64,000 nt of DNA from Candidatus Gallipaludibacter merdavium (lineage in GTDB: Bacteria > Bacteroidota > Bacteroidia > Bacteroidales > Paludibacteraceae), in NCBI GenBank assembly GCA_017694875.1, contig JADIMG010000004.1:1-64000 (forward strand), read 5' to 3'. Numbering within the stretch: position 1 is the first letter of the stretch; every line of letters starts with the position of its first letter. A program made the translations under genes and the position numbers. Below are positions 26,762-35,910 of this stretch, one piece after another. Below the pieces are notes generated by a model that saw nothing but the letters and a program-made list of their open reading frames with translations, was not told the origin of the DNA and did no database searches.

Positions 26762-29248
26762 TTAGCGCAATAACAATTTGCGAACAGTTGGAATACCATT
26801 CTCCGGTTGTATTACCAGCAGATAGGCACCAGGTGTTATGGATGGTACATGCAAGTATGCCCCATGCGTTCTTGCAATGGTCTGTCCTGTAATAGAATAG
26901 AGAAGAAGCGCTTGCACATCAGACCTACCCTGTACTTCTACCATATTCGGCATGATACGTATCATCCATTCATCCTGCTCTTGTTGAGACAAGGCCGTAT
27001 AAGGCGGGATGTCCATATCGAGTAAGTAGCAGCAAGCATTTTCAATCACTTGCAAGGCCTGAGAAGTCAAATAGGCAGTCGAATATTCGCTGATACCCAT
27101 CATAATTAGCGGATGAGTCAAGACGGTTCCGTTCATATCTGTATTAGGGGACAATTCCACCATTGCATCGGCCGCGGAGTTGGAAGACGGAGTTGCCAAA
27201 CGAGTGACAGAAGGATTGCCTTGCCAACTGTCAATAGCTGTCACAGCATTAGTCTGCACTTGGTTGAAACATTCCAAGGTGTTTTGTTCCAAAGGTAGAT
27301 TCTGGAAAATCGGATGCTGTGGATTGGTTATTGTCATGGCCCTATCAGCCGTATTGATAGCATTTCCCCAATTCCACCCCGATGACTTCAAGGCAAAAGG
27401 TTTGAGCAAAAGTATCGGTTTTTCCACAGTCTCTAAAGCCAAGACACCAGCAGCTGCCGAATTGGGCACAGGACTTAACACCACCAAATCATAATCTGAA
27501 AAATCATTGGTCATTGCCGCGTCGTGAATGGAAACAAAGAATTCATTATTGGCATTGAGCTTATCTAAAATCAGTTTGTCAGCCGGACTATCTGGCACTG
27601 TCAGATAAGCTACTCTTTTGGCAGAAACCGGCTTGACATATACCGCAGCAAAAGCTGTTGCCTCAGGCACATCGTTACCTGTAGCCGTTACACTCCATTC
27701 ATAAGAGCCGACTGCAGCCGGAACACCAGAGATGGTGATGGTATTGTTTTCATCGTCCAAAGAGGCTGTAAGTCCTTGTGGCAAATCATCGGCCACTGCT
27801 GTAACCGCACCACCCGACCATTGGAATACCACCGGCTGGATAGCGTCGCCCAACAGCACACTTTGAAGTGTATTGTTGGAAATACAATTAATGGCACAAG
27901 GGAAAGCTGTAAAATCGCCCGATTCATAACATCCCAAATCGGGGGCCGCACCAGAGAAAGGCAAGCCTACATTAACCCCTGCATCAATCAGGTCACTGTT
28001 TTCCACCAGTTGCATAAACAGATTCTGTGGAAGGGAACCATCTACCTGACGTTCTTCCAACACCAACTCCACATCAAGCGAAGCAAAATCTGCTGCCGTG
28101 CAGCTGACTCCCTGCGTATTCCAACTATTGTTCTGGTCAACAACTGATGGACATTTAAAATAGTTGTCACTACGGGAAGATAACGACAAGGAATTTTTCA
28201 CCGTTATACTACCACCTTCTCTTGTACCAAAGCCATAGTCACACCCATTGTCATAAGCAGATGCATTGTAAATGACCATTGCACCAAAATTATTATTCTG
28301 GTCATAACCCCTCACTGTATTTCTCACGGAAAGGCAACGACGTAACTCTACATTATGTGTGCTTCTATTTCCTCCCAATTTAAACCCATTTCCATTGCCC
28401 AAATTGACATAGTTAGCCAAGGAAAGTGCCATTTGATTTCCGTCGGCATCTGTCACCTGACGCTCCGTAAGAAACTGATCAAACCATTCCTTATCCTGTT
28501 CATAGCGAGGATGGTCTGTCATATCATAAAATGCCGGTCCATTGGCATAACAGATACAATTTTCCATAATAGTAGGCGTATCCGTATAACGGTCGAAAAA
28601 ATCCCAGCCATCATCGGAATTGTTCCACGAACGACACCCTATATACGTATTGGCAGGACCACTATGTTGTTTATCTGCAAAACCATCAGCATTTCCGCCA
28701 TAGTCAGCAGCTGTCAATCCTCCTAACTGATAATCAAAATTATCGTGGGAATCGCAGTTTTTGATTACGTTATTTCCACCGGTTTTCATTTGGATACCAC
28801 TGTCGCCACATCCATATACATCCAGGTTTTCAATCAAACAATAGCTTCCATAATTGATAAGGCCGTTCTTACCCGCATAACGGATGGTGAGCCCCTTGAT
28901 ATGGAAATACTGTGCACCGGTAGCTATGGATATCCCCCTTTCTCCGTAAACCATATTACGGAAATCAAAGATCGGTTTCTCACCAGGCCATGCCATGATT
29001 ACCGTCCTATTGGTTGCCGTTCCCGATTTGGAAGAGCTAATGGAAATCTTCTCCGCATAATCGTATTGTCCGCCCAAGACGAAAAGCGTATCACCGGAAG
29101 CCAAACGGCTTAATGCAGACAAAAATTCACAAGGATCATCGTAAGAATTGCCACTACCAGATGCATCAGGAGCAGCAAAATGATTCCGCGAAAAAGACAG
29201 ATAAGGAATAAAACAAATACAAATCCAAAGAGTAATCAGTTTTTTCAT
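26762..29248 (-). CDS. secreted PL9-like pectate lyase with T9SS-like C-terminus
   Basis: 828 aa. Signal peptide KKLITLWICICFIPYLSFS. Residues about 25-420 form a right-handed parallel beta-helix; the block GGNADGFADKQ... NTYIGCRSWNNSDDGWDFFD (about 190-222) resembles the Ca-binding/catalytic Asp-rich region of family 9 pectate lyases. An Ig-like/putative carbohydrate segment follows (about 460-545, ISGVPAAVGSYEWSVTATG), then a domain of unknown type (about 550-740) and a C-terminal beta domain (LLLYSITGQTIA... PGAYLLVIQPENG... VRKLLLR) resembling T9SS sorting signals, although the typical YPNP start is replaced by IMPNMV. It would cut de-esterified pectin at the surface or outside. No SusC/D pair is adjacent. 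Confidence 0.82.
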   Translation of the reverse strand: MKKLITLWICICFIPYLSFSRNHFAAPDASGSGNSYDDPCEFLSALSRLASGDTLFVLGGQYDYAEKISISSSKSGTATNRTVIMAWPGEKPIFDFRNMVYGERGISIATGAQYFHIKGLTIRYAGKNGLINYGSYCLIENLDVYGCGDSGIQMKTGGNNVIKNCDSHDNFDYQLGGLTAADYGGNADGFADKQHSGPANTYIGCRSWNNSDDGWDFFDRYTDTPTIMENCICYANGPAFYDMTDHPRYEQDKEWFDQFLTERQVTDADGNQMALSLANYVNLGNGNGFKLGGNRSTHNVELRRCLSVRNTVRGYDQNNNFGAMVIYNASAYDNGCDYGFGTREGGSITVKNSLSLSSRSDNYFKCPSVVDQNNSWNTQGVSCTAADFASLDVELVLEERQVDGSLPQNLFMQLVENSDLIDAGVNVGLPFSGAAPDLGCYESGDFTAFPCAINCISNNTLQSVLLGDAIQPVVFQWSGGAVTAVADDLPQGLTASLDDENNTITISGVPAAVGSYEWSVTATGNDVPEATAFAAVYVKPVSAKRVAYLTVPDSPADKLILDKLNANNEFFVSIHDAAMTNDFSDYDLVVLSPVPNSAAAGVLALETVEKPILLLKPFALKSSGWNWGNAINTADRAMTITNPQHPIFQNLPLEQNTLECFNQVQTNAVTAIDSWQGNPSVTRLATPSSNSAADAMVELSPNTDMNGTVLTHPLIMMGISEYSTAYLTSQALQVIENACCYLLDMDIPPYTALSQQEQDEWMIRIMPNMVEVQGRSDVQALLLYSITGQTIARTHGAYLHVPSITPGAYLLVIQPENGIPTVRKLLLR

Positions 29249-29268
29249 GCTTTCATATTTTTAGAGCG

Positions 29269-29276
29269 CAAAGGTA
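29269..29276 (-). promoter_or_regulatory. -7 box of the lyase gene
   Basis: CAAAGGTA on plus (TACCTTTG on minus), 20 nt before the ATG at 29248. No convincing -33 element is seen. Confidence 0.55.
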
Positions 29277-29325
29277 AGAAAGCAAATGAAAGTAAATGTG
29301 GAAAATTTGACGTGAAAGAGGTATA

Positions 29326-30294
29326 TTATATAGGCAGGCAATACAACCATCGTAAAAACAACTTCTCTGCGTGCATCTTAGTTGCCAATCCAAGACACAA
29401 CATCGTGAAATTAGTCCTGAAACGCTCTCCCTTTAAATAATAGCTCATCTTCAAATGTTTTTCTTCCAGAATTTGGTCGATGATTTTCTTATTGGCAAAA
29501 TAGGATGCAGAAAATTCACCAAATGATACCACCTTTTTCTTTTGCAGTTGTAAGAAAAGATTCAATTTGGAAAGTACAAACAAAAGCGGTTGAATGTCAT
29601 TAACACAACACTCCTGTGAAATCATTTCTTGACGGAGACGTTCAAATAGGAAACGGGTATCTGTGTTTTTACAGAAAGCATTGGAGGTTGTTGATGTGGG
29701 ATTATACAAGTAGTTATATCCAATACTATTAATTACTTTAATTTTTGAGAAGGACATCCAACATCTAAAAGAAAAAACAACATCTTCAAAAATCATATCA
29801 CTTGGAAAGGAAAGATGATTGCGGAAAAAGGTAGATGTTTTAAAAAGTTTAGACCAAGGACTAACTAATATAAATTTTTGCTCTCGATTTAATCGACGTA
29901 TATTAAGTACTTGTCCATTTTCATCCACTCTACGATAGCCCCAAACCAGCATATCATTATCTTCCATTTCTCTAACGCATATTTCATAGAAATCAGCATC
30001 AATATAATCGTCAGAATCAACAAATGATATGTAATCACCCTTAACATGCCCCAAGCCGATATTCCGTGCTACAGATTGACCTTTATTTTCCTGTGACACA
30101 AAAACAATTCGTTTGTCCTGAGCTGCATATTTCTCACAGATGGCCACAGAATTATCTACAGAACCATCATTGACAAGAATAATCTGCAAATGGGAATAGG
30201 TCTGATGCAGTATGGAAAGGATACATTTTTCCAAATATTTTTCTACATTATAGACCGGCACTATTACACTAATCAATGGATGATTCATAGGCAT
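29326..30294 (-). CDS. family 2 glycosyltransferase
   Basis: 322 aa. LISVIVPVYNVEKYLEKCIL opens the GT-A fold, LVNDGSVDNSVAICEKYA and ENKGQSVARNIGL follow, and FVDSDDYIDADF (about 93-104) is the DxD site. The C-terminus carries basic and aromatic helices. It is the last gene of a three-gene operon with the GT4 and deacetylase; its start overlaps the GT4 stop by about 10 nt (or 4 nt from the inner Met at 30288). Confidence 0.9.
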   Translation of the reverse strand: MPMNHPLISVIVPVYNVEKYLEKCILSILHQTYSHLQIILVNDGSVDNSVAICEKYAAQDKRIVFVSQENKGQSVARNIGLGHVKGDYISFVDSDDYIDADFYEICVREMEDNDMLVWGYRRVDENGQVLNIRRLNREQKFILVSPWSKLFKTSTFFRNHLSFPSDMIFEDVVFSFRCWMSFSKIKVINSIGYNYLYNPTSTTSNAFCKNTDTRFLFERLRQEMISQECCVNDIQPLLFVLSKLNLFLQLQKKKVVSFGEFSASYFANKKIIDQILEEKHLKMSYYLKGERFRTNFTMLCLGLATKMHAEKLFLRWLYCLPI

Positions 30295-31520
30295 TTCTCA
30301 AAAATTTGGACAAACTGTTTTGCCTGAAATTGTCGTGAAAAAAGCTGTTTCTTCTCCACATTAACCTGCTGGTGAGTATATCCGTTACGTTTCCATTCTT
30401 CGTATTTTTCCAAAATAAAAGCCTTCACCTCTTCCACATTTGTGGCTGCCAGGCCAGCATTGGTCTCACGAATGGCATCTGCCAAACAAGATTCATCGCT
30501 ACGCACACAGAGTATAGGCTTCTCCACTCCTAATGCTTCAAAGAATTTGGTCGTCATAATACCAAAAGGACCGTTTTCCGTCGTTTTATTGGCAAGGACA
30601 AGGATAACGGATGCAGATCGCAACAATTGGGGAATTTCTTGTGGTGGAATATAATCATTAAACTGTGCATATTGCTGTATTCCATACTTCTCAAATTGTA
30701 TTTTCATTGTACTTTGCCCAAGCTTATCAATAAAGAAACGTACCCTAAAATCAGAAGCCAACAGATTGTTTTCATGTAATAATCTTATTGCTTCCAACAA
30801 CAAGTAAGGATTACGCAAACTCACATCATATAAACGTCCTGTATAGACAATATCAAAGGTTTCCTGTTTTTTTAATTTAAAACAAAAATTGCGCTCGTCA
30901 AAGCCATTATATATTAGAAAAACATTCGGATTTATTCTTTTCAAAAATTGGACATGCCATGGAGATATTGTAGTCAATGCATCAGCCTTCCTCAAACATA
31001 CATTTCTTCTTGCTATAATACGCCTTTTGTGAAGATTATTAATCAGTAGATTTAATTTTTCAGGTAGAAAGTGCATTTTATGAGCATAGTACTCATGGTG
31101 TACCCATTGTTCTGCAACATCCCTTAAATCCACACATAAAGGTTTATAAAACTCATTGGCAGCCTTATATGCAACTCCTAAAGGAAACAAATTAAAAGTT
31201 GAACAAAAAATCACATCAAATTTCTTTTCCTTTACTATCGGCTTCAGACACTTATAATAATATTTTGACTTACAATCAAACAAATCGTCCAGCAACACCT
31301 TGAGCATCCATTCTATTTTCCCCAACCATCCTTTATGCACCAGATACGGAATCTGCACATTAGGGCAACACGTAATCTGATAATCGACATTCACCAGTTT
31401 TTCTGTAAACAAGAATGGTTTCCACCCCATTTTAACGAGATTCTCACACAAATACCTTACTCTTGGGGCATATGCCGGAGCATCAAACGCATCACATAAT
31501 ATCAAAATCCTCTTTCCCAT
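30285..31520 (-). CDS. family 4-like glycosyltransferase
   Basis: 411 aa GT-B enzyme. N-terminal KRILILCDAFDAPAYAPRVRYL resembles the glycosyltransferase 4-like domain. The C-terminal half has FDIVYTGRLYDVSLRNPYLL, IPPQEIPQLLRSASVILVLA and GIMTTKFFEALGVEKPILCV, where the usual E-x7-E is replaced by a T/FFEALG form. One nt separates it from the deacetylase stop. Acceptor and donor are unknown. Confidence 0.85.
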   Translation of the reverse strand: MGKRILILCDAFDAPAYAPRVRYLCENLVKMGWKPFLFTEKLVNVDYQITCCPNVQIPYLVHKGWLGKIEWMLKVLLDDLFDCKSKYYYKCLKPIVKEKKFDVIFCSTFNLFPLGVAYKAANEFYKPLCVDLRDVAEQWVHHEYYAHKMHFLPEKLNLLINNLHKRRIIARRNVCLRKADALTTISPWHVQFLKRINPNVFLIYNGFDERNFCFKLKKQETFDIVYTGRLYDVSLRNPYLLLEAIRLLHENNLLASDFRVRFFIDKLGQSTMKIQFEKYGIQQYAQFNDYIPPQEIPQLLRSASVILVLANKTTENGPFGIMTTKFFEALGVEKPILCVRSDESCLADAIRETNAGLAATNVEEVKAFILEKYEEWKRNGYTHQQVNVEKKQLFSRQFQAKQFVQIFEKCL

Positions 31521-31521
31521 A

Positions 31522-32829
31522 TCATTCCACCAATTTTGCCTGCAATTCGCACAAATAATCCAGCGTATCTACATACAAGCGTGCGTAATCCCCCTGCGGG
31601 TCAATGACCGAAGTGTTGTGCCACAACAAGACAACTTCGCCATTGTATTTGTATATCTTATCCATCAATTGTTTAATCTGTTCTATGGCCTGACTATATT
31701 GGAGATTCATGTAATTGGGTGACATAAGCGTACATTCCATAACTGACATTGGATGTATGGTCAAATTGGTCAATGACAAGGTTTTCGGATTGATCCATTT
31801 GAACGGTCGGGATGTGCCCATGCGAAAACCGATGCTATCGGCAAATGCCATTGTAAAATCATCCAAAATGCCTACATCAGCCAAAGCCTGCATATCGTCG
31901 GGAGAGCAAGTACGCAAATAATGATAGCGGTTAGCGGTGACATTTCGTTGAAAAGTTTCCTCCAAATGCTTTTTTTCTCCCGCTATCAACGTTGCGTCTT
32001 CACCTGATGCATAACTGGCATGCAAACCAATCTTACAAGCATTCTCCGTACAAAAAGCATTGAATCCCTGCAGACTCTCTGTCTGCAAATCATAGACAGG
32101 TCTGTCATAAGGATTTCTTTCTTTGTCAGCAGCCTTCATAAAAAAACAGACCTCCGCTTCAGGGAGTTTTCGATCCTGTTCAATGAGCCATGGAAAAGTA
32201 TAGGCAATATCGTTGTTTATATCAGCCCAGGATTTCAGAATATCCGTCCATTTTTCATTGCCTCCCATGAGAATCCGCTTAAAACCACCTAATGTTCCAC
32301 GCAAATGATGATAATAATCCAAAGTATCAACATCGTGTGTGAGATAAATCTTGCTGAATCCCCGTGGGGCTGAAGCGAGATGACACCCCAACTCATCAAG
32401 CCATTTCCGAATCAGAGTACCATATTCATCCACCAATGGCCGATGGAGAAAACCAGCCCTCTTCGCCAAAGCATGCTGTGCATCGAAACGATTGTGTACA
32501 TCGCGTTCAGCCTGCAACAACTCTTCGTAACGTGTCATCAGGAAAAAAGCTGAAGCGATTAAATCGGCATAGACCACCATCGTATCATGGTGCATACAGA
32601 CTTCCGGCTTTCCGAACAACACTGGCAACTCTTCCAATTGTGCCAATGGCTCCTTAGGTATAGCCGCAGTAGTACCATATATGCCTTCCTGAAAAAATCC
32701 ACTGGGAACAAAAACCAGGCGATAGCGCGTAAACTCCTCTTCATCAGACGTATATCCAATCCAATTTTCAGGAAGGGCCTCGCCTACCATAAAATCAACC
32801 AAATATGAAAAAAGTTCATCTGTAAGCAT
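31522..32829 (-). CDS. polysaccharide deacetylase family protein (DUF7033-type N-terminus)
   Basis: 435 aa. The N-terminal 150 residues form the domain that precedes the catalytic part in this Bacteroidota subgroup (DELFSYLVDFMVG..., ASAFFLMTRYEELLQ, RPLVDEYG). The catalytic NodB-like part has KIYLTHDVDTLDYYHHLRG (metal Asp pair), CFFMKAADKE, IGLHASYASGE (His ligand), RYHYLRT and a final VVLLWHNTSV. No signal peptide is seen. It opens the operon with GT4 and GT2. The combination suggests a small glycan or lipid-linked saccharide path separate from the main locus. Confidence 0.85.
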   Translation of the reverse strand: MLTDELFSYLVDFMVGEALPENWIGYTSDEEEFTRYRLVFVPSGFFQEGIYGTTAAIPKEPLAQLEELPVLFGKPEVCMHHDTMVVYADLIASAFFLMTRYEELLQAERDVHNRFDAQHALAKRAGFLHRPLVDEYGTLIRKWLDELGCHLASAPRGFSKIYLTHDVDTLDYYHHLRGTLGGFKRILMGGNEKWTDILKSWADINNDIAYTFPWLIEQDRKLPEAEVCFFMKAADKERNPYDRPVYDLQTESLQGFNAFCTENACKIGLHASYASGEDATLIAGEKKHLEETFQRNVTANRYHYLRTCSPDDMQALADVGILDDFTMAFADSIGFRMGTSRPFKWINPKTLSLTNLTIHPMSVMECTLMSPNYMNLQYSQAIEQIKQLMDKIYKYNGEVVLLWHNTSVIDPQGDYARLYVDTLDYLCELQAKLVE

Positions 32830-32833
32830 AATG

Positions 32834-32841
32834 CAAAGATA
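32834..32841 (-). promoter_or_regulatory. -7 box of the deacetylase-GT4-GT2 operon
   Basis: CAAAGATA on plus (TATCTTTG on minus), only a few nt before the ATG at 32829, giving a nearly leaderless transcript. No clear -33 element, so either the start codon or the promoter could be different. Confidence 0.45.
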
Positions 32842-32985
32842 AGAATTTGTTTGGAATTGTAGGGGCGTTAGGAGGCTATAAGGTCATAAATCGGAAAATT
32901 CAGAATATTGCCATGCCACCAGTCAAGTTATAATAAAACATGATTTCAGGAGAATTTTTGTTTCCAAACTGGCATGAGCCCATGT

Positions 32986-33017
32986 CTTGGCTGTTTGCCG
33001 ATATAATCGTATCTTTG
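32986..33017 (+). promoter_or_regulatory. promoter of the exported protein/prfA/pyrF run
   Basis: -33 CTTG (32986-32989), 20-nt spacer, -7 TATCTTTG (33010-33017). Transcription would start near 33025, which excludes the earlier in-frame Met at 32940 and supports the start at 33054. Confidence 0.75.
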
Positions 33018-33053
33018 CAGTTTGTAAAAAGAGTTTTGCAATCCCTTTACCCA

Positions 33054-33782
33054 ATGAGTTATCGAAGAGCCTTACTAATGATTTTGCTGGCTGTACATTC
33101 ATTTCTTTTGAATGCGGCCATACTCACAGACTCGCTGAAAACCCAATATAGCAAAGGAACCTTTCATACCTATTGCGAAGTCTTGACATTGGCAGACATG
33201 CAAACAGCTGATGACGTGGTCAATGACTTTATCAGCCAGTTTCGCGGAGACCCGGAATTGCTGTTTGAATGGGCACTTAAAGGTGTAGGCAAACAGGAGG
33301 ATGATGAAAAAGACGCCGTACTACTGGTTCTCAAATCGACTGTATATGACCCACAAACATCGGTCGGGACCATCAAGACAGATATTGTAGTGCCTGGATT
33401 GACAACCTTCAAAGATGTGGACATAGAAAGCAAGGTTACCAAAGAGCAGTTAAATGACGGGAGTATCCGTGTGATTGTAGATGTGTATTATTCCAATTCA
33501 TTCCTGAAAAAGGCATATGGTACCTATCATATTTGTCCGAACGGCTCTGATAAAGTTATATTGAAGATACACACTTACATCCGTTTCGGGTGGTTTTTCG
33601 ATTTATTCATCACCCAACGCAGATACAGAAATTTGGCCGAGTTCAGAGTAGATAAATTCATGGATAACATGAGAAAGGAAAGCGAACGACGCTATCAGAT
33701 TCAGAAAGAACAGAAAAACGACAAACAAAATGGCAGAAAACACATTGCTAAGCAAGTTGGAGGGACTCCAACACAAATTTGA
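33054..33782 (+). CDS. exported protein of unknown function
   Basis: 242 aa from Met at 33054. A hydrophobic N-terminus (RRALLMILLAVHSFLLNAAI) suggests a signal peptide or anchor. The mature part is alpha+beta and begins DSLKTQYSKGTFHTYCEVLT; IKTDIVVPGLTTFKDVDIES and VIVDVYYSNSFLKKAYGTYH are its most regular parts, and the C-terminus is rich in Lys, Arg and Gln. I do not recognise the family. Its last 53 nt overlap prfA in another frame. The longer frame from 32940 starts upstream of the mapped promoter and is unlikely. Confidence 0.65.
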   Translation: MSYRRALLMILLAVHSFLLNAAILTDSLKTQYSKGTFHTYCEVLTLADMQTADDVVNDFISQFRGDPELLFEWALKGVGKQEDDEKDAVLLVLKSTVYDPQTSVGTIKTDIVVPGLTTFKDVDIESKVTKEQLNDGSIRVIVDVYYSNSFLKKAYGTYHICPNGSDKVILKIHTYIRFGWFFDLFITQRRYRNLAEFRVDKFMDNMRKESERRYQIQKEQKNDKQNGRKHIAKQVGGTPTQI

Positions 33783-34839
33783 CGAAGTATCGACTTTAAT
33801 TACCGACCCGGCTGTTATTGCCGACATGAAACGCTTTGTCAAACTCAACAAAGAATACCGTGATTTGGAACGCGTATTGACCGCCAAGAAGCGTTACGAG
33901 ACATTATTGAACAATCTGAATGAGGCCAAAGACATTTTGGCCAATGAGCAAGACCCGGAGATGAAAGAGATGGCCCGTGGTGAAATAGACGAAATTGAGC
34001 CGCAAATTGCTCCGATGGAAGAAGAAATCAAACTGCTGCTGATACCAGCCGACCCGGAAGACGGAAAGAACGTAGTAATGGAAATCCGTGGTGGTACCGG
34101 TGGTGACGAAGCTGCCATCTTTGCAGGCGACCTCTATCGGATGTACACCAAATATTGTGAATCAAAAGGTTGGAAAACAGCCGTATCCAGCTTTACCGAG
34201 GGTTCGTCAGGCGGATTCAAGGAAATCATTTTCACCGTAACCGGTGAGAACGTATATGGCACGCTAAAATATGAAAGTGGTGTTCACCGTGTGCAGCGTG
34301 TACCTGCTACAGAAACGCAAGGCCGCGTGCACACATCAGCCGCCTCAGTAGCCGTATTGCCGGAAGCAGACGAATTTGACGTAGTCATCAACGAAGGCGA
34401 AATCAAGTGGGATACCTTCCGAAGCGGTGGTGCCGGTGGTCAGAACGTAAACAAGGTGGAATCGGGTGTACGTCTGCGCTATATGTGGAAAAACCCCAAT
34501 ACTGGCGTGAGCGAGGAAATCCTTATTGAATGTACGGAAACCCGTGACCAGCCCAAAAACAAGGAACGTGCCTTGTCGCGCTTGCGTACGTTCATCTATG
34601 ACAAAGAACACCAAAAATACATTGACGATATCGCCAACCGCAGAAAGACCATGGTAAGTACAGGAGACCGTTCGGCCAAGATACGCACCTACAACTATCC
34701 GCAGGGACGTATTACTGACCACCGCATCGGCTATACCATCTACAATCTGTCGGCCTTTATGGACGGCGACATACAAGGCGTAATTGACCAGCTAACCATA
34801 GCGGAAAATGCAGAACGTCTGAAAGAAAGCGAACTATAA
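33730..34839 (+). CDS. prfA: peptide chain release factor 1
   Basis: 369 aa. Recognises UAA/UAG and releases the finished peptide. The stop-codon tripeptide PAT lies in RVPATETQGRVHTSA, and the GGQ motif is at 236-238 in FRSGGAGGQNVNKVESGVRL. The N-terminal helical domain ends near residue 110. The start AENTLLSKLEGL agrees with the family, and it overlaps the preceding gene by 53 nt. pyrF follows after 24 nt. Confidence 0.97.
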   Translation: MAENTLLSKLEGLQHKFDEVSTLITDPAVIADMKRFVKLNKEYRDLERVLTAKKRYETLLNNLNEAKDILANEQDPEMKEMARGEIDEIEPQIAPMEEEIKLLLIPADPEDGKNVVMEIRGGTGGDEAAIFAGDLYRMYTKYCESKGWKTAVSSFTEGSSGGFKEIIFTVTGENVYGTLKYESGVHRVQRVPATETQGRVHTSAASVAVLPEADEFDVVINEGEIKWDTFRSGGAGGQNVNKVESGVRLRYMWKNPNTGVSEEILIECTETRDQPKNKERALSRLRTFIYDKEHQKYIDDIANRRKTMVSTGDRSAKIRTYNYPQGRITDHRIGYTIYNLSAFMDGDIQGVIDQLTIAENAERLKESEL

Positions 34840-34863
34840 TTTAACCCTCAACAACCCAAAGCC

Positions 34864-35706
34864 ATGACAAGAGCAGAATTATTTGAAAACATCCAACGCA
34901 AGCAATCATTCCTATGCGTAGGTTTGGATACCGATGTAACCAAGATACCCGAACATCTGTTTGATGAATCGGACGATGCCATCTTTGCATTCAACAAAGC
35001 TATCATCGACGCTACCGCCGACTTGTGTGTAGCCTACAAGCCCAATTTAGCCTTTTATGAAAGCATCGGTCTGGAAGGCTGGGAAGTTTTGGATAGAACC
35101 GTAGAATATATCCGTACCAATTATCCCGACCAATTTATCATAGCCGATGCAAAACGTGGTGATATTGGCAACACATCAGCCATGTATGCACGTGCCTTTT
35201 TCGGCAACATGGATTTTGACAGCGTAACAGTAGCTCCTTATATGGGAGAAGACAGCGTGAAGCCATTCCTGACTTATGAAAACAAGTGGGTTACTTTATT
35301 GGCTCTCACCTCCAACAAAGGCGCTTATGATTTCCAATTGATGCGTGATGCAGAAAGCGGTGAACGCCTGTTTGAAAAGGTGCTCCGTACATCGCAAACT
35401 TGGGGTAATGCAGACAATATGATGTACGTGGTTGGTGCAACTAAAGCCTCCATGCTGACAGATGTACGTGCCATTGTGCCCGACCATTTCCTATTGGTAC
35501 CCGGCATTGGCGCACAAGGCGGCAGCCTGCAGGAAGTGTGCGAATACGGACTGAATGACCATTGCGGTCTGCTGGTTAATTCATCAAGAGCCATCATTTA
35601 TGCAGACAACACTCCCGCCTATGCAGAAGCTGCCCGCAAAGAAGCACGACGTGTTCAACAGGAAATGGCAACCGTATTGAAAGCCAAAGGATTGATAGAA
35701 GCGTAG
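34864..35706 (+). CDS. pyrF: orotidine-5'-phosphate decarboxylase (type 2)
   Basis: 280 aa, the size of the longer type 2 enzymes. Last step of UMP synthesis. [17 protein letters not shown] (about 16-32), the catalytic Asp-Lys-Asp set in [17 protein letters not shown] (about 93-109), [16 protein letters not shown] and [15 protein letters not shown]. It lies in an operon with prfA and ends before a perfect 21-bp hairpin. Confidence 0.96.
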   Translation: MTRAELFENIQRKQSFLCVGLDTDVTKIPEHLFDESDDAIFAFNKAIIDATADLCVAYKPNLAFYESIGLEGWEVLDRTVEYIRTNYPDQFIIADAKRGDIGNTSAMYARAFFGNMDFDSVTVAPYMGEDSVKPFLTYENKWVTLLALTSNKGAYDFQLMRDAESGERLFEKVLRTSQTWGNADNMMYVVGATKASMLTDVRAIVPDHFLLVPGIGAQGGSLQEVCEYGLNDHCGLLVNSSRAIIYADNTPAYAEAARKEARRVQQEMATVLKAKGLIEA

Positions 35707-35742
35707 CTTACAGAAGCCATCGGACTATAACGAGGTTTATAA

Positions 35743-35803
35743 AAAGAACAAAGAAGCCATATCTTCATTCTGACAGGGATAGGATATGGCTTCTTTGTTC
35801 TTT
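35743..35803 (+). terminator. long perfect-stem terminator after pyrF
   Basis: Arms 35743-35763 and 35783-35803 are perfectly complementary over 21 bp with a 19-nt loop; the 3' side ends TTCTTTGTTCTTTAT. It lies 36 nt after the pyrF stop. Confidence 0.8.
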
Positions 35804-35829
35804 ATACGAACGAAAACAAATGATACAAG

Positions 35830-35864
35830 AAGCCTCTTTCCCATGACAGCAAGGAAAGAGGCTT
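35830..35864 (-). terminator. terminator of the B12-riboswitch operon
   Basis: 12-bp perfect arms AAGCCTCTTTCC (35830-35841) and 35853-35864 with an 11-nt loop, 46 nt past the DUF4465 stop on the minus strand. On the minus strand it is followed by CTTGTATCATTTGTTTTC, so the U-tract is weak. Confidence 0.65.
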
Positions 35865-35910
35865 TTACCGCTCCACAAAGATGGAGCGCCATTCACATTA
35901 AACTACTATT

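Noticed and set aside
32940..33053. The longer N-terminus (38 extra residues) of the protein before prfA.
   Set aside because: It begins upstream of the consensus promoter at 32986-33017, so it would not be in the transcript.
35743..35803. The perfect 21-bp inverted repeat as a possible MITE end or small RNA.
   Set aside because: Its place right after pyrF and the T-rich 3' side fit a terminator; no second copy or target duplication is visible.
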